37,675 bases of DNA from Mycoplasma sp. CSL7503-lung. GTDB lineage: Bacteria > Bacillota_I > Bacilli_A > Mycoplasmatales > Metamycoplasmataceae. Positions 1-10,154 of the stretch are shown here, piece by piece. Under the pieces are notes generated by a model. The model had not been told where the DNA came from, searched no databases, and was given only the letters and a program-made list of their open reading frames with translations. Positions within the stretch are counted from its first letter, which is position 1, and each line of letters starts with the position of its first letter. The stretch covers positions 1-37,675 of the forward strand of contig NZ_JAOPHP010000008.1 of NCBI RefSeq assembly GCF_025515455.1, given 5' to 3'. The position numbers and the translations under genes are program-made.

Positions 1-127
1 ATATAATTTGAGTTATATTATTTTCGGTGTTAATATAATATATAATTTAATAAATTAAAATGAAAAAAACTCATATCAATAAAAAATTAATATGAGTTTT
101 GTGTCAAATTTTATTCACCTAACTTAC
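1..127. repeat. Left copy of a perfect 127-bp terminal inverted repeat
   Basis: Positions 1-127 are the exact reverse complement of 37549-37675. Identity ends sharply at position 127, where the next bases differ. The repeat carries a hairpin terminator (stem 66-76 with 90-100). Because the window begins inside it, the true repeat may be longer. The length of exactly 127 bp equals a common assembler k-mer size, so this is probably where an assembly graph broke at a multi-copy sequence, not the end of a linear replicon: ordinary chromosomal genes fill the space between. Confidence 0.95.
63..100 (-). terminator. Hairpin terminator after the left lipoprotein gene
   Basis: On the minus strand an 11-bp stem (AAAACTCATAT pairing with ATATGAGTTTT) encloses an A/T loop and is followed by seven T (69 to 63). 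It lies about 45 bases past the stop of the 143-1918 lipoprotein gene and is oriented to end its transcript. Confidence 0.8.
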
Positions 128-142
128 ATTGTTTGTGAGTTT

Positions 143-1918
143 TTATTGATCTATTTTTATATTTATTTTAATTTTTTTAATTTGTGTTTTATCGGTTATT
201 GTATCGTTTTCATTTTTTATTTCGTTCAATTTATTAATTATTATCCTATTATTTTCTTCACTTAAAGAAAAGTAAAAATCATACGTAAATTCACTAAAAA
301 GAGCATTCGGATCAATTTGTCCGAAGATATATTTTATATTTTTGTTAAATAATATTTTTTCGAATGAATTTATATCTAATGCTTCATTTTCCCTTATTGA
401 TGGTGAGAAAAATAAATTTAACTCATTGTTTTCGTTATCGAATTCAACTTTTGTTATTTTTGGATTATACATCTCTATAGGAGCATATTTTGTTAATTCT
501 AATACTTTATTTGTCAAATTGGTTTCTACGTTTTGTGGCTCAATGACATCTCTAAAAATAGGCATCAATTGTTCTAAATTTAATGAAATTTTAAAGAATG
601 AATTTATGTTATTTGGTAAATAATCACTTAAATCTTTTTCGTTTTCTTCGTTTTGAATTTCTTCAACTTTATCGAATTGATTGTTATTTGTTTTTGAATA
701 TCTTGTTATAAAAGTATCATCTATTCTACGTTTTGAAGCATTAATTATGCTACTTTCATAAAAATCACTAGATACAAAATTGTTTACAATATAGTTTGAA
801 TCGACATATCTATTTTTAATTTCTTGAAGATTAATAAAATCATTAATTTCTTTAGAATTATTAGATTTATTTATTAGTTCTTCTTTAGAAATGTTTAATG
901 GATATAATTCGAAAGTTTTATTTTCGTTGGTTTCTGTTCTTGATTCTGTGTTAGGTGTAGGCGTTTCGCTTGAACTTGGTTGTTCATTTGAAGTGTCCTC
1001 TTCATTTTTATTAGAATTAGTAACAGGCACATTAATTTTTTTAATATTAAATGAATTGGTTGAAATGCTTCATATATTGCTATTTTTACTAAAAATATAT
1101 TTTTCACTTAGATAATATTTAAAAATATCGAGCATTTCTTTACTAATATTTAAAATATTATTTTGAATTTCGTTATTAGTTTCATCGTTAGGTACATATT
1201 GCGGGTCCGAAATTTTGTCTATTATATTTTTCAAATTTAAGTTATATTCATTAGCTTTAGACGTAAATAAATTAATTTGATTCTTAGTTTGTGAGTCTAA
1301 ATTTGAATATTTTTCCATTTTATCAACATATTTTCGCGCTTGGTTATTGATTGATTCTGTTAAAAATAAATTTAATATGTATTTAAAATTTTCTTTTTCT
1401 TTATCTAAAATTAATTTTGATTCGTTAGTATAAATCTCATCTTTAAGAGCTTGTTCTACAAAATCTGTTAAAAAACGTAAATAAAAATTGATTAAACCAT
1501 TTAATTTTTTAAAACCATTATTTTCGTCGTTTTTAATTTCTGCAAAAGTTTTATTAAGATTATCTAGTAGTCCTGTACCTTTTTTTGTGTACTCAACTAA
1601 AAAATTATATTTATCTAAGTTTTCTTTTTTTAGTTTTTCCGTTTTTTCTTCATTTTCTAAAAATATTTTTGCATCTTTAATGAACTTGTCTTCTAAATCT
1701 GTCGAGAATTTATTAAAGTATTTTTCAACTGAAGTTGATATAGAAGATAATTCGTTCATTAAATTAATATTTTCATTGAATGAATCTTTTGATTCATTAG
1801 TTGTTTGATTATCTTCATTTGTCACATTATTAGTGGTCGCACAACTCGTACTTAGTGTAATTAAGCTTGATAGTGTAAGTGCACTTAATAAAAAATTAAT
1901 TATTTTTTTCTTTTTCAT
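143..1918 (-). CDS. Surface lipoprotein, 591 aa, function unknown
   Basis: A single frame runs from ATG at 1918 to TAA at 143 once TGA at 1070 is read as Trp. Read with the standard code it would look like two genes. The N-terminus is a lipoprotein signal: KKKK, a hydrophobic stretch, then a lipobox ending STSC with Cys at about residue 26, so the mature protein should be lipid-anchored on the outer face of the membrane. A Thr/Asn-rich linker follows, then a charged helical region to about residue 285. Near residues 297-325 there is a second low-complexity Pro/Ser/Thr/Glu linker, then a C-terminal domain of about 265 residues. No family is recognised. No Shine-Dalgarno is seen; a TATAAT sits 7 bases before the ATG, suggesting a leaderless message. 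The 3' end lies 15 bases from the terminal repeat. Confidence 0.85.
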
Positions 1919-1925
1919 GGTTTTA

Positions 1926-1931
1926 ATTATA
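1926..1931 (-). promoter_or_regulatory. -10 box of a probable leaderless lipoprotein mRNA
   Basis: On the minus strand TATAAT ends 7 bases before the ATG of the 591-aa lipoprotein gene. Transcription would start at or next to the A of the start codon, and no ribosome binding site could fit in the transcript. No convincing -35 box was identified. Confidence 0.5.
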
Positions 1932-2063
1932 TATTAATATGATTTATTTGTTTCTTACATATTAAATATTTAAATTTATTCAAAAAGATTTATTCATCAA
2001 TATAAAAGAGAAATTTTATTTAAATAGTTTCAAAACTTTTTAGTTCATTTTTATAATTGATGA

Positions 2064-2069
2064 TATAAT
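2064..2069 (+). promoter_or_regulatory. -10 box of the SRP RNA gene
   Basis: A perfect TATAAT ends 4 bases before the first paired base of the SRP RNA at 2074. The surrounding 18 bases, AATTGATGATATAATAAT (2055-2072), occur identically at 27429-27446 ahead of the ABC/lipoprotein operon. Confidence 0.6.
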
Positions 2070-2073
2070 AATA

Positions 2074-2160
2074 GAGCCATCTAAACAATAACCCACTAAC
2101 TTGGTCAGGATAGAAATGTAGCAGCCATATGAGGAAGTGTTGTGTTAGTTGGTCTTTTTT
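2074..2160 (+). ncRNA. ffs: Signal recognition particle RNA (4.5S / small SRP RNA)
   Basis: The hallmark domain IV hairpin is present: GGTCAGG at 2103-2109, a GAAA tetraloop, and AGCAGCC on the 3' side, the Ffh-binding asymmetric loop. The arms outside pair over a long stem (GAGCCATCTAAACAAT with TGTTGTGTTAGTTGGTC, allowing G-U). A T tract follows from 2155 as terminator. At roughly 80 nt this is the minimal form without an Alu domain, as known from mycoplasmas, unlike the roughly 270-nt Bacillus version. It pairs with Ffh, encoded elsewhere, to target membrane proteins. Confidence 0.9.
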
Positions 2161-2173
2161 TATGGAGGTTTTT

Positions 2174-2656
2174 GTGGACGTTATTTTTGAAATAGAAAAA
2201 AATAAGAAATTCAAATTAAGAGTAGGTGCTATTCTGATACATGAAAATAGGTTGTTAGTAGCTTATGATGATGAAAACAATTATTATCAATATTTACCCG
2301 GAGGAAAGGTTGATTTTGGTGAAAGTTTTGAAGAATGCATTAAAAGAGAATTAAAAGAAGAGTTAGATTTAAACGTTAATTCACTGCAAGAATTTTGTTT
2401 ATACGAAGGTTTTTTCTTTAATAAATATGTAAAAAAAGATTTTCATGAAATTTCTATGTATTATTTAGTTAAGTCTAACATTGAACCATGATTTAATCAA
2501 GAGGATGTTGTATTTTATGAAGAAAATCGTAAATTAACTTTTAAATGAATTGAAATTGAAAAGTTGGATGAATATAACGTTTTACCTAAGAAAATTATTG
2601 ACAAAATTAAAAAAGGTGATTTTAAGTTTAGTTTAATATCGGAAAATAATTATTAA
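2174..2656 (+). CDS. Nudix hydrolase (MutT family), GTG start
   Basis: The 160-aa protein carries a Nudix box, GKVDFGESFEECIKRELKEE, which fits Gx5Ex7REUxEExGU except that the late Gly is Asp. The glutamates of REL and EE should bind the divalent metal. The family cleaves nucleoside diphosphates linked to another moiety; the substrate cannot be read from sequence. TGA at 2489 is Trp and the frame continues to TAA at 2654. The start is chosen as GTG 2174 because GGAGG (2164-2168) lies 5 bases upstream. The ATG at 2162 overlaps that Shine-Dalgarno, and further extension would enter the SRP RNA. The gene starts only about 14 bases after the SRP RNA, so it probably depends on readthrough or on a promoter inside the RNA gene. 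Confidence 0.85.
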
Positions 2657-2663
2657 AAAAAAT

Positions 2664-2692
2664 TTCACTTTTAACAATAAATGTGGTAGAAT
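2664..2692 (+). promoter_or_regulatory. Promoter of tRNA-Arg
   Basis: TTCACT (2664-2669) and TAGAAT (2687-2692) are separated by 17 bases, with the mature tRNA starting 11 bases downstream. This is a standard sigma-70-type layout. Confidence 0.6.
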
Positions 2693-2702
2693 ATTAATAC
2701 GT

Positions 2703-2779
2703 GGTCGCGTAGCTCAGCAGGACAGAGCACGAGCCTTCTAAGCTTGTGGTCAGAGGTTCGAATCCTCTCGTGATCGCCA
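2703..2779 (+). tRNA. tRNA-Arg (anticodon UCU)
   Basis: The 77-nt cloverleaf can be folded by eye. The acceptor is GGTCGCG with CGTGATC (two G-U). The D arm starts GCTCAGC. The anticodon stem CGAGC/GCTTG encloses loop CTTCTAA with TCT at the anticodon position. The T arm is AGAGG-TTCGAAT-CCTCT, and CCA is encoded. UCU reads AGA, the main arginine codon of this AT-rich genome. A run of T follows directly. Confidence 0.95.
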
Positions 2780-2873
2780 TTTTTTTATACCTTTTTTTGC
2801 GTTTTTTTAAATATTAATTTATAATTTTAAGCATCATTAAGATAAAAAAGTGTACTAATTAAAGGAGTTTAAA

Positions 2874-4661
2874 ATGGTAAAAATGTTTAAAATATTACCT
2901 CGAAAAATAAAATTTGAGATGTTATTTTCGTTTATATTAATATTTTTAAATGTTGTAATAATGATGTTTGTTCCTATTTTAATATCGCAAATATTACCTT
3001 TATTAATAGGACAATCGGAAATTCACAGTGTTATAGTTTTTAAACACGCAATTTATACTTCAACAGATTATAAATCAACACTAACTTTTCTAATTTCTGT
3101 AATTATTTCCTTAATACTAGCATCTACGTTCGTTACTTTAGTGTCTACTTACACTTTAGTTTGAGCAGGAGAAAAAGCTTCTAATTTTTACAGGGATTCG
3201 TTATATAAAAAATTTCAAACTTTGAGTTTAAAGGATATTTCAGATATTACTATAGCCAGTTTAATCACAAGAATAAATGATGATGTGGCGATGTTTTGAG
3301 ATTTTTTAGTTGGTGCAATAAGTATTTTAATTAAAGCTCCAATGTTTGTTATTATTGGTTTAGTATTTGCGTTTACAACAGATTTACAATTAACATGATC
3401 TATATTAGCAGTAGTGCCTATATTACTTTTCTTTACATTTTTTATTTTCTTCAAAGTAGTACCTATTATTAGAACAGGGAGAAAGAGATTAGATAATATA
3501 ACTAATGCTGTTAGCGAAAATATTTTAGGAGCAAAATTAATTCGTGATTATAATCTACAAGAACAACAATTAAATAAGTTTAAAAAAACTAATAATGAAT
3601 GATTAGTTAATATTAGAAGAGTTATGAAATTTTTCACCTTAGGACAACCTTTTTTCTTTTTTGTCGTTAATTTTGTTATTTTCTTAATATTTCTTACTTC
3701 ATTTTTTATTTTACAAAATAATCCTAATACAGATATTAAACAATTAATTGCTAAAATCAATACCTTTATAGAGTTTGAGTTTATGATAGCGTTAGGTTTA
3801 ACAATGTTTAGTCAATTTTTTGGTGCGTTTTTCAGAGCTAAAGTATCTTCTGGAAGGGTTATGCAAATTTTAAATTATAAAAGCGAAAAAATAAATGTAG
3901 TCAACGGCATAAAATTAGAAGATAAACCTAATTATTCTTTAGAATTTAAAAATGTATCTTTCAAATATTTTGAAGAATCAAAGGGTTGAGATTTAAAAAA
4001 TGTTAGTTTCAAAATTGAAGAAGGAAAAACTTTAGGAATAATTGGTCCTACTGGATCGGGTAAGAGTACAATCGCTAACTTAATTGTTAATAATATGGCG
4101 TATTCTAACGGAAATATATTAATAGATGAAAAAGAATTAAAAGAAATTAATACTAATGATTTAAAAAAGAATGTAGGTATTGTTTACCAAAATGCTTTAT
4201 TATTTTCAGGAACAATCGAGTCTAATATTAGATTTTCTAAAGAAGATGCTACAAACGAAGAAATTGATTATGCATTAGAATTTTCGTGTTCTAAAGACTT
4301 TGTAAATTCTTTTGAAAAACAATTACAACATGAAGTTTCGCAACAAGGTAAAAATTTATCTGGTGGCCAAAAACAAAGATTATCTATCGCAAGAACATTA
4401 TTAATTAAACCTAAAATTTTAGTTTTAGACGATTCTACAAGTGCTTTAGATAATTTAACAACTAGAACATTAATTAATAATATTTCTAGAAAAAATAGCT
4501 CAACAAATGTAATTATTTCACAAAAAATAACATCTATAAAAAATGCTGACAAAATTATAGTAATGGATAAGGGTGAAATAGTTGCTGAAGGTACACATAA
4601 ATATTTAGTACAAAATTGCGAATGATATAGAGAAATAAGTCAAAATCAATTAGAACAATAG
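2874..4661 (+). CDS. ABC exporter half-transporter A (degenerate-site partner)
   Basis: The 595-aa protein has an N-terminal six-helix exporter transmembrane domain (to about residue 320) followed by a nucleotide-binding domain. Walker A is GPTGSGKST, the signature is LSGGQ, and Walker B is ILVLDDS, with Asp where the catalytic Glu normally sits. The switch histidine is replaced by Gln (IISQKIT). These two changes mark it as the half carrying the non-catalytic site of a heterodimer. The start ATG follows AAAGGAG. Several TGA Trp codons occur. It ends 11 bases before the next gene, its partner. Substrate is unknown; the family exports drugs, lipids or peptides. Confidence 0.9.
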
Positions 4662-4672
4662 AAAGAGTAATA

Positions 4673-6619
4673 ATGAAAGATATCAAAAAACAAAAAAATT
4701 ATTATAAAAATTTAAAAAGGCTTTTATCTTTTGTTAATAAAGATAAAAAAAGTTTTTATTTAGCTATGTTCTTCTCTTTTATTAATGCAATTTTTTACAT
4801 TGGTGGTAGTTATTTAATCGGTTATATAGTATCTAGTTTTTTTGAACCACTAGGAAACGGTAAAACTTTTAGTGATTTTGAAACAACTAAGTTTTTTCTA
4901 ATTTTAACAGTTCTAGTTTTATCATATTTAGTTTATGGTATATTTAGATATTCAGAGCAATACATATATGCAAAAATTAGTTATCAAGCTTCAGCAAGAT
5001 TGAGGAATGAAATTGTTGATAAATTAATTCATTTGGATATAAGTTTTTATGATAAAAATAAAACCGGTGATTTAATTTCTAATTTAGTCATTGATGCTAA
5101 TAATATTGCTAACTCATTGTTCCAACTTCTCTCGCAACTTATTAGTGCTTTCTTTAATATAACCATTACTATAGTTATGATGTTTTTGGTTTCAACTGCT
5201 TTGTCATTAATTATAATACCCATAACTTTAATTAGTTTTGGTATGGTATTTTTATTAATTAAGAAATCTCAACCTTATTTTATTAAAATGCAAATGATCT
5301 TTGGAGAGTTAAATGCTTTTGTCGAAGAATCTCTTCAAAATACAAAAATTACTAACGCTTTCAATAAGCAAGAACATTTATTTAATCAATTGACCGATAT
5401 AACAAAAAGAATTCGTGATACAGCATTTAAGGGTGACTTTATATCAAAAAGTTTTGATTCGATATACACCTTTTTAAGCAATTTTCTTATTTTAATTATT
5501 ACGGGGATATCAGCATATTTTTATTTTAGAGGAACAAATGTATTAGGTGTTCAAGGATTTGGTGCTGATATAAATGGTCATGCAACCGCAGGCCTAATAT
5601 TTACTTTTATTTCTATAAATTGAAACTTTTTAGGTCCGTTTCAAGCTTTAATGGGTGCTGTATTTAATATTCAAGTTGGTATAGCCTCAACAAATAGAAT
5701 TTCAAAATTATTAGATGAACCTTTACCAAAAACTGATCATGAAATAATTAGGATTGTTAAAATAAGTTACAACGAAAACGTTAATGATTTTTTAGAATGT
5801 TCTAACGAAGATCCTTTTGGTTTTTTTGCATGAAAAATATACGATCCTAATATCGAAAAATATGTTTACAAATCAGTTAAAGGAAATGTTGAATTTAAAA
5901 ATGTTTACTTTAGCTATGATCCAACTAAAAATAATAAATATCAACTCAAAAATGCTTCATTCAAAGTGAAACAAGGTCAAAATATAGCGATAGTAGGACC
6001 TACAGGAGCAGGTAAAACTACAATTATAAATTTAATTAGCAAATATTATAATTACCAAAAAGGAAGCATAACAATTGATGGTTTTGAACTAAAAAACATT
6101 AATAGAAAAGATCTAAAAAGAATTATGACTATTGTTTCTCAAGATTCATTTTTATTTAATGAAACTATTTTAGATAATCTTAATATGTCTAACGAAGGAA
6201 TTAATGAAAATGACATTCAAAATGCAATAGAGATGACGCAATCACAACATTTTATTGATTCATTACCTAAAGGTATTAATACTTTAATCGAAAATAATGG
6301 ACAAAATATCTCACAAGGTCAAAAGCAATTACTTTCAATAACTAGATCAATACTTTCAAATAAAAATATATTAATTTTAGATGAAGCAACATCTAATATA
6401 GACTCTAATACTGAAATAATAGTTCAAAAATCAATGCTTAATTTAATGAAATATAAAACTTCATTTGTTATTGCTCATCGTCTAAGTACTATTAAAAATG
6501 CTGATTTGATATTAGTGGTTAATAATGGAGAAATAATAGAAACAGGAACACATAAGAGTTTAATTGAGTCTAGAGGTTTCTATTATGATATGTATACTTC
6601 ACAATTTATTAACGATTAA
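4673..6619 (+). CDS. ABC exporter half-transporter B (catalytic-site partner)
   Basis: The 648-aa protein has a six-helix transmembrane domain and a C-terminal nucleotide-binding domain. Walker A is GPTGAGKTT, Walker B is ILILDEATS with the catalytic Glu, and the switch His is intact (FVIAHRLST). The signature is altered to SQGQ. It complements its neighbour: this protein's Walker motifs face the neighbour's intact LSGGQ, giving one competent and one degenerate ATP site, as known for heterodimeric exporters of the LmrCD/TM287-288 type. About 45 extra residues (around 350-395) lie in the linker between membrane and ATPase domains. It is co-transcribed with the upstream gene. Confidence 0.9.
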
Positions 6620-6621
6620 AA

Positions 6622-6654
6622 AAATATAGATTTGCTTAAATCTATATTTTTTTT
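6622..6654. terminator. Terminator between the ABC exporter genes and folA
   Basis: A 12-bp stem AAATATAGATTT / AAATCTATATTT has a 4-base loop and is followed by a T tract on the plus strand. It ends the plus-strand ABC operon. The folA stop codon (6642-6644) falls inside its 3' arm, so the convergent gene's last codons double as part of the hairpin. Confidence 0.8.
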
Positions 6655-7109
6655 ACTCATTTTTCTATACTAAAAACGCCTTTATCAATTGTTTCTATAA
6701 GTTCATACATGGATAAGTCTAAGTCTAAAAAAACATCTCCGCTAAATTCGCCGTAAATTCTACTTATAATTAATTCATCTGCAAAATTGTAAAATGATTC
6801 ATAAATACTTTTTCCACCTGCTATAAAAAGTATTTCTGAATTATTTTTATAATATTCAAACACTTTTAATAATTCATTTGTATTGTTGATTGTTATATCA
6901 GCATTAGGAATATTTTCCTTGCTTAAAACATAAATTTTTCTATCTTTTAACCCTTGCGGTAAACCTAAAAAGGTATTTTTACCAAATAATAAAGAATGAT
7001 TTAGTGTAGTGCTTTTAAAATGATTTAATTCTTCTTTAATTCTTCAGGGTAATTTGTCTTTATTACCTATTAAGTTATTTTTATCAAGTGCAACTATTAA
7101 TTTAATCAT
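6642..7109 (-). CDS. folA: Dihydrofolate reductase
   Basis: The 155-aa protein reduces dihydrofolate to tetrahydrofolate with NADPH. Family marks are the start MIKLIVALDKNNLIGN, LPWRIKEELNHFK (substrate-binding Trp and helix), the NADPH-site sequence GKNTF, and the FIAGGKSIYESF motif near residue 100. TGA at 6657 is Trp, so the frame runs on to TAG at 6642. The gene begins one base after the thyA stop (TAATATG), so the two are translationally coupled. thyA produces the dihydrofolate that this enzyme recycles. Confidence 0.9.
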
Positions 7110-7110
7110 A

Positions 7111-7980
7111 TTAGACAGCAACCTTTGCTTTTATTGTTGGTAAGTGTTCATAATCTTCTAGTTTAATATCTTCAAAGGTAAAGTCAAATATATTATCAAT
7201 AGACTTATTTAAAACTAATTTAGGCAATTTTAAAGGTTGTCTATTTAATTGTTCATTTACTTGTTCGACATGATTTGAATAAATGTGTGCATCACCAATT
7301 GTATGTACGAATTCTCCTACTTTTAAATTGGTAACATGTGCCACCATGCTTAATAATAATGAATATGATGCTATATTAAATGGTACTCCTAAAAATAAAT
7401 CACCACTTCTTTGATAAAGTTGTAATGATAATTCATTATTTTTATTTACATAAAATTGAAATAATGTGTGACAAGGCGGTAATGCCATATCTTTTACTTC
7501 TAAAGGATTTCATGCACTAACTATATGTCTTCTTGAGTAAGGATTTTTTTTGATATCATTTATTAAGTTTGATATTTGGTCTACGCCTAAAAAATCTCTT
7601 CATTGTTTCCCGTAAACTGGACCTAAATTACCATGTTTTGTTGCAAATTCTTCATCTTCTTTTATTTTTTGGATAAATTCTTTTAAAGTTTCTCCTTTAA
7701 AGTCATTTGATTTTTTAAAATCTTCATACGGCCATTCGTTTCAAATATTTACATTATTGTCGACTAAAAATTTAATGTTTGTATCGCCTTTTAAAAATCA
7801 TAATAATTCAATAACTATTGCCTTTCAAGCCATTTTTTTGGTGGTCAAAAGTGGAAAACCTTCTTTAAGATTATATCTTGACTGAACTCCAAAATAACTT
7901 ATTGTACCAGTATTGGTTCTGTCATCTTTGTTTAAACCTTCTTCTTTAACTAGGTTTAAAAGTTCTAAATATTGTTTCAT
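7111..7980 (-). CDS. thyA: Thymidylate synthase
   Basis: The 289-aa protein methylates dUMP to dTMP using methylene-tetrahydrofolate. The catalytic cysteine lies in [12 protein letters not shown], and the upstream [11 protein letters not shown] segment contains phosphate-binding arginines. The C-terminus IKAKVAV is the family's mobile tail. Length and motif order match bacterial ThyA. AAGGAG precedes ATG 7980. Many Trp are TGA. The gene is the first of a thyA-folA pair. Confidence 0.95.
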
Positions 7981-8023
7981 ATTGCTCCTTGTAATAATTA
8001 ATATGTATTCAATATTATAAATT

Positions 8024-8065
8024 AAAAAAATGATTTCATGTTAATTTTCATAAAATCATTTTTTT
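8024..8065 (-). terminator. Terminator downstream of msrA
   Basis: AAAAAAATGATTT pairs with AAATCATTTTTTT around a 16-base loop. The T run lies on the minus-strand 3' side, between the msrA stop and the thyA start, separating the two transcription units. Confidence 0.65.
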
Positions 8066-8074
8066 AATCAAATA

Positions 8075-8545
8075 CTAAAATTTAATGTGACATACCACAC
8101 TTGGATTTTTATCTGAGTAATCTTGGTGATATTCTTCCGCTAAATAATAGTTATCTAGTTTTTTAACTTCTGTTACAACTTTTCCATTTATATTTTTTGA
8201 TAGTTTTTCAATTGTATTTTCTATTATTTCTTTATCTTCTTGTGTTTCAAAATAAATACCATTTCTATATTGTGTTCCATGATCTGGTCCTTGGTAATTT
8301 AGTGCTGTTGGATCAATAACTTCGAATAACTTTTCTATTATTTGAGATAAACTTATATTTTCTTCATCATAATATAATTCTAATGTTTCAACGGCATTTG
8401 TATTTCCTTGACATACTTGTTTGTATGTCGGAGCTTCAATGTTTGAGTTAGCGTATCCTACAGTACTAAATTTTGTTCCTTTTATTGTTTTAAAATAACC
8501 TTGTACACCTCAAAAACACCCTCCAGCCAAATATATTCTTTTCAT
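8075..8545 (-). CDS. msrA: Peptide-methionine (S)-S-oxide reductase
   Basis: The 156-aa MsrA repairs oxidised methionine. The catalytic motif GGCFWG is at residues 8-13, followed by the family segments GYAN, DPTALNYQGPDHGTQYRN and AEEYHQDY. Cys at residue 58 or near the C-terminus (VVCHIKF) could act as resolving residue. AAGGAGG stands 4 bases before ATG 8545. It is a single-gene unit with its own terminator. Oxidative damage matters in catalase-free mycoplasmas, a general point and not a reading of this sequence. Confidence 0.95.
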
Positions 8546-8657
8546 GTATCCTCCTTTAATTTAGATAATATTTTACCATAAAAAAATAATGCAATATTTA
8601 TATACTGCATTTTATGTTTTCACTTTTTTAAACTAACTTATTTCTAAAAGTTAAAAA

Positions 8658-10014
8658 TTATAAATCTACTATTTCTGTTTTTGATGAGAATGACTTGTTT
8701 GTTGTTTCATAACTTATTTTTAATTCTTCTTTTTTTATTTTTTTCAAAAATCATATTTATAAACCACTAAATGTTACCGTTGATAGTTTTTATTAGTTTC
8801 ATTACTATAATAACTAACTTATGGTATTCATTTTATGCGAATGTATTTTGCTTTTGTTGGATTAAAATATATATCAAAAATAGTCGCATTAGTTTCTACG
8901 TACCCAGGAAAATAACTAACTAAAGAACGATATCCAATTGTTTGTTTGTATCCAGAAACAGGACCAAATCTTGTAATTCAATTTTATTTTGTTTTTGGAT
9001 ATCGAAGAAATTTTCTTCTTCCATAGAATATTGAATAATTAGTTTATTTGGTAAAGAATAATTCTGTTTGTTTTTCTTGAATTAATAAGAAATCAAATCA
9101 TGAAAATTTTATGGTATCAAACCATTCACCTTCTTGATTGATTGATTTTAAATTTATTTGATTAATATCGTTTTCTTCATTTGTATTGTTTCTAGCTAAA
9201 TGACTTCAAAAATTGTTTTTGAGTTTTATTTAATTTTGTAAATTGATTTTGAAATATTTTATTAGGATTCGATTTATTTGAGTTATCTTTATCAATTGTT
9301 TTTTTGAGTTCAATTATTATGTTTTATATTTAAATCATCACTTATTTTTGTGCGATCGTATTTTACGAAATTGAATTTAGCTTTATACTTTAGATTTTAA
9401 AATTTGAAGGGTTTTCAACATTTTTCAAAAATACCATCTAAAATAACTTCTGATTTCCTGTTCTTTTTAATAATATTTGGATTATTTTGATTAAATATAA
9501 TTTTGTATTTACCATTAGACAAAACACTAGTTTCATTTTTCAAATTCATAAAATAATTGTTATTTTCAATATTAAATATTGAATTTAACCTAATAACATA
9601 TGTGTAAACGTTAAACTTTGTGTAATTAATTTGTTATCTTCGTATTTTCTAAAATTATCTTTTGAAATTAAAGCAGTTTTTTCTCCTAAAGTTTTATTAT
9701 TATAAGATATTTTGTAAGTTATAACAATTCCTAGTTCGTTTTTTTAGCACTAATAAATGTATATTTATATTTTGGGTCTAAATTATTGGAGAATATGTTT
9801 TATTCAATCAAGTTTGAATTATTTATTGAATTAAATGTTTTTTCTTTTGCGTTTTTAAATAAAAAATTAATCTAGTATTAGACAAGATATCTTTTTCTTT
9901 AGAATTATTACTTTTAGAAATGTATATTCCTGAAATGAGAATGGACAAAAAAGTTACTGAACTTAATGTGGTTGTCCCGATCACAAAAAGTTTAAAAATT
10001 GATGCTTTATTCAT
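8658..10014 (-). pseudogene. Decayed surface-protein gene, relative of the gene at 25684
   Basis: No frame stays open, but pieces read as protein across several frames. At 10014 the minus strand starts MNKASIFKLFVIGTTTLSSV, a signal/anchor like the MKKRSFFKFLQTFTTTLSLS of the 25684 gene. Around 9800-9730 it reads SNNLDPKYKYTFISAKK and, after a frameshift, GIVITYKISYNNKTLGEK. These align with NNLDQEYKYHFISATK and EIIIRYKISKNSQFSSEK in repeat 3 of that gene. Near 9130-8820 the frames give WFDTIKFSWFD, IIQYSMEEENFF and FNPTKAKYIRIKWIP, the pattern of an F5/8 type C (discoidin) domain. More remnant follows to a stop at 8658. It was probably a surface adhesin-like protein, now dead. Confidence 0.7.
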
Positions 10015-10154
10015 AACAGGAAGTATTGTAGTATTTTTTAAGTAAAAATAGACTTTTTCTAAAAAAGTTAAAATAGTAGTCATGAAAAATAATTTAATTT
10101 AAATTAACATCTTTTCTAAATATAAATATGTAAATAAATGTAAAATTAGAATAT

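Noticed and set aside
1030..1115. A gene boundary or frameshift splitting the left lipoprotein into two genes
   Set aside because: TGA at 1070 is Trp; both parts are in one frame and no new signal or ribosome site appears at the supposed second start (GTG 1030).
2129..2173. An upstream ATG extending the Nudix protein
   Set aside because: It lies inside the conserved SRP RNA, and the encoded residues have no Nudix counterpart; GTG 2174 has a proper GGAGG.
8820..9830. Several small intact genes in the msrA-uvrC gap
   Set aside because: Open stretches are short, shift frame repeatedly, lack ribosome sites, and join into one decayed gene matching the 25684 family.
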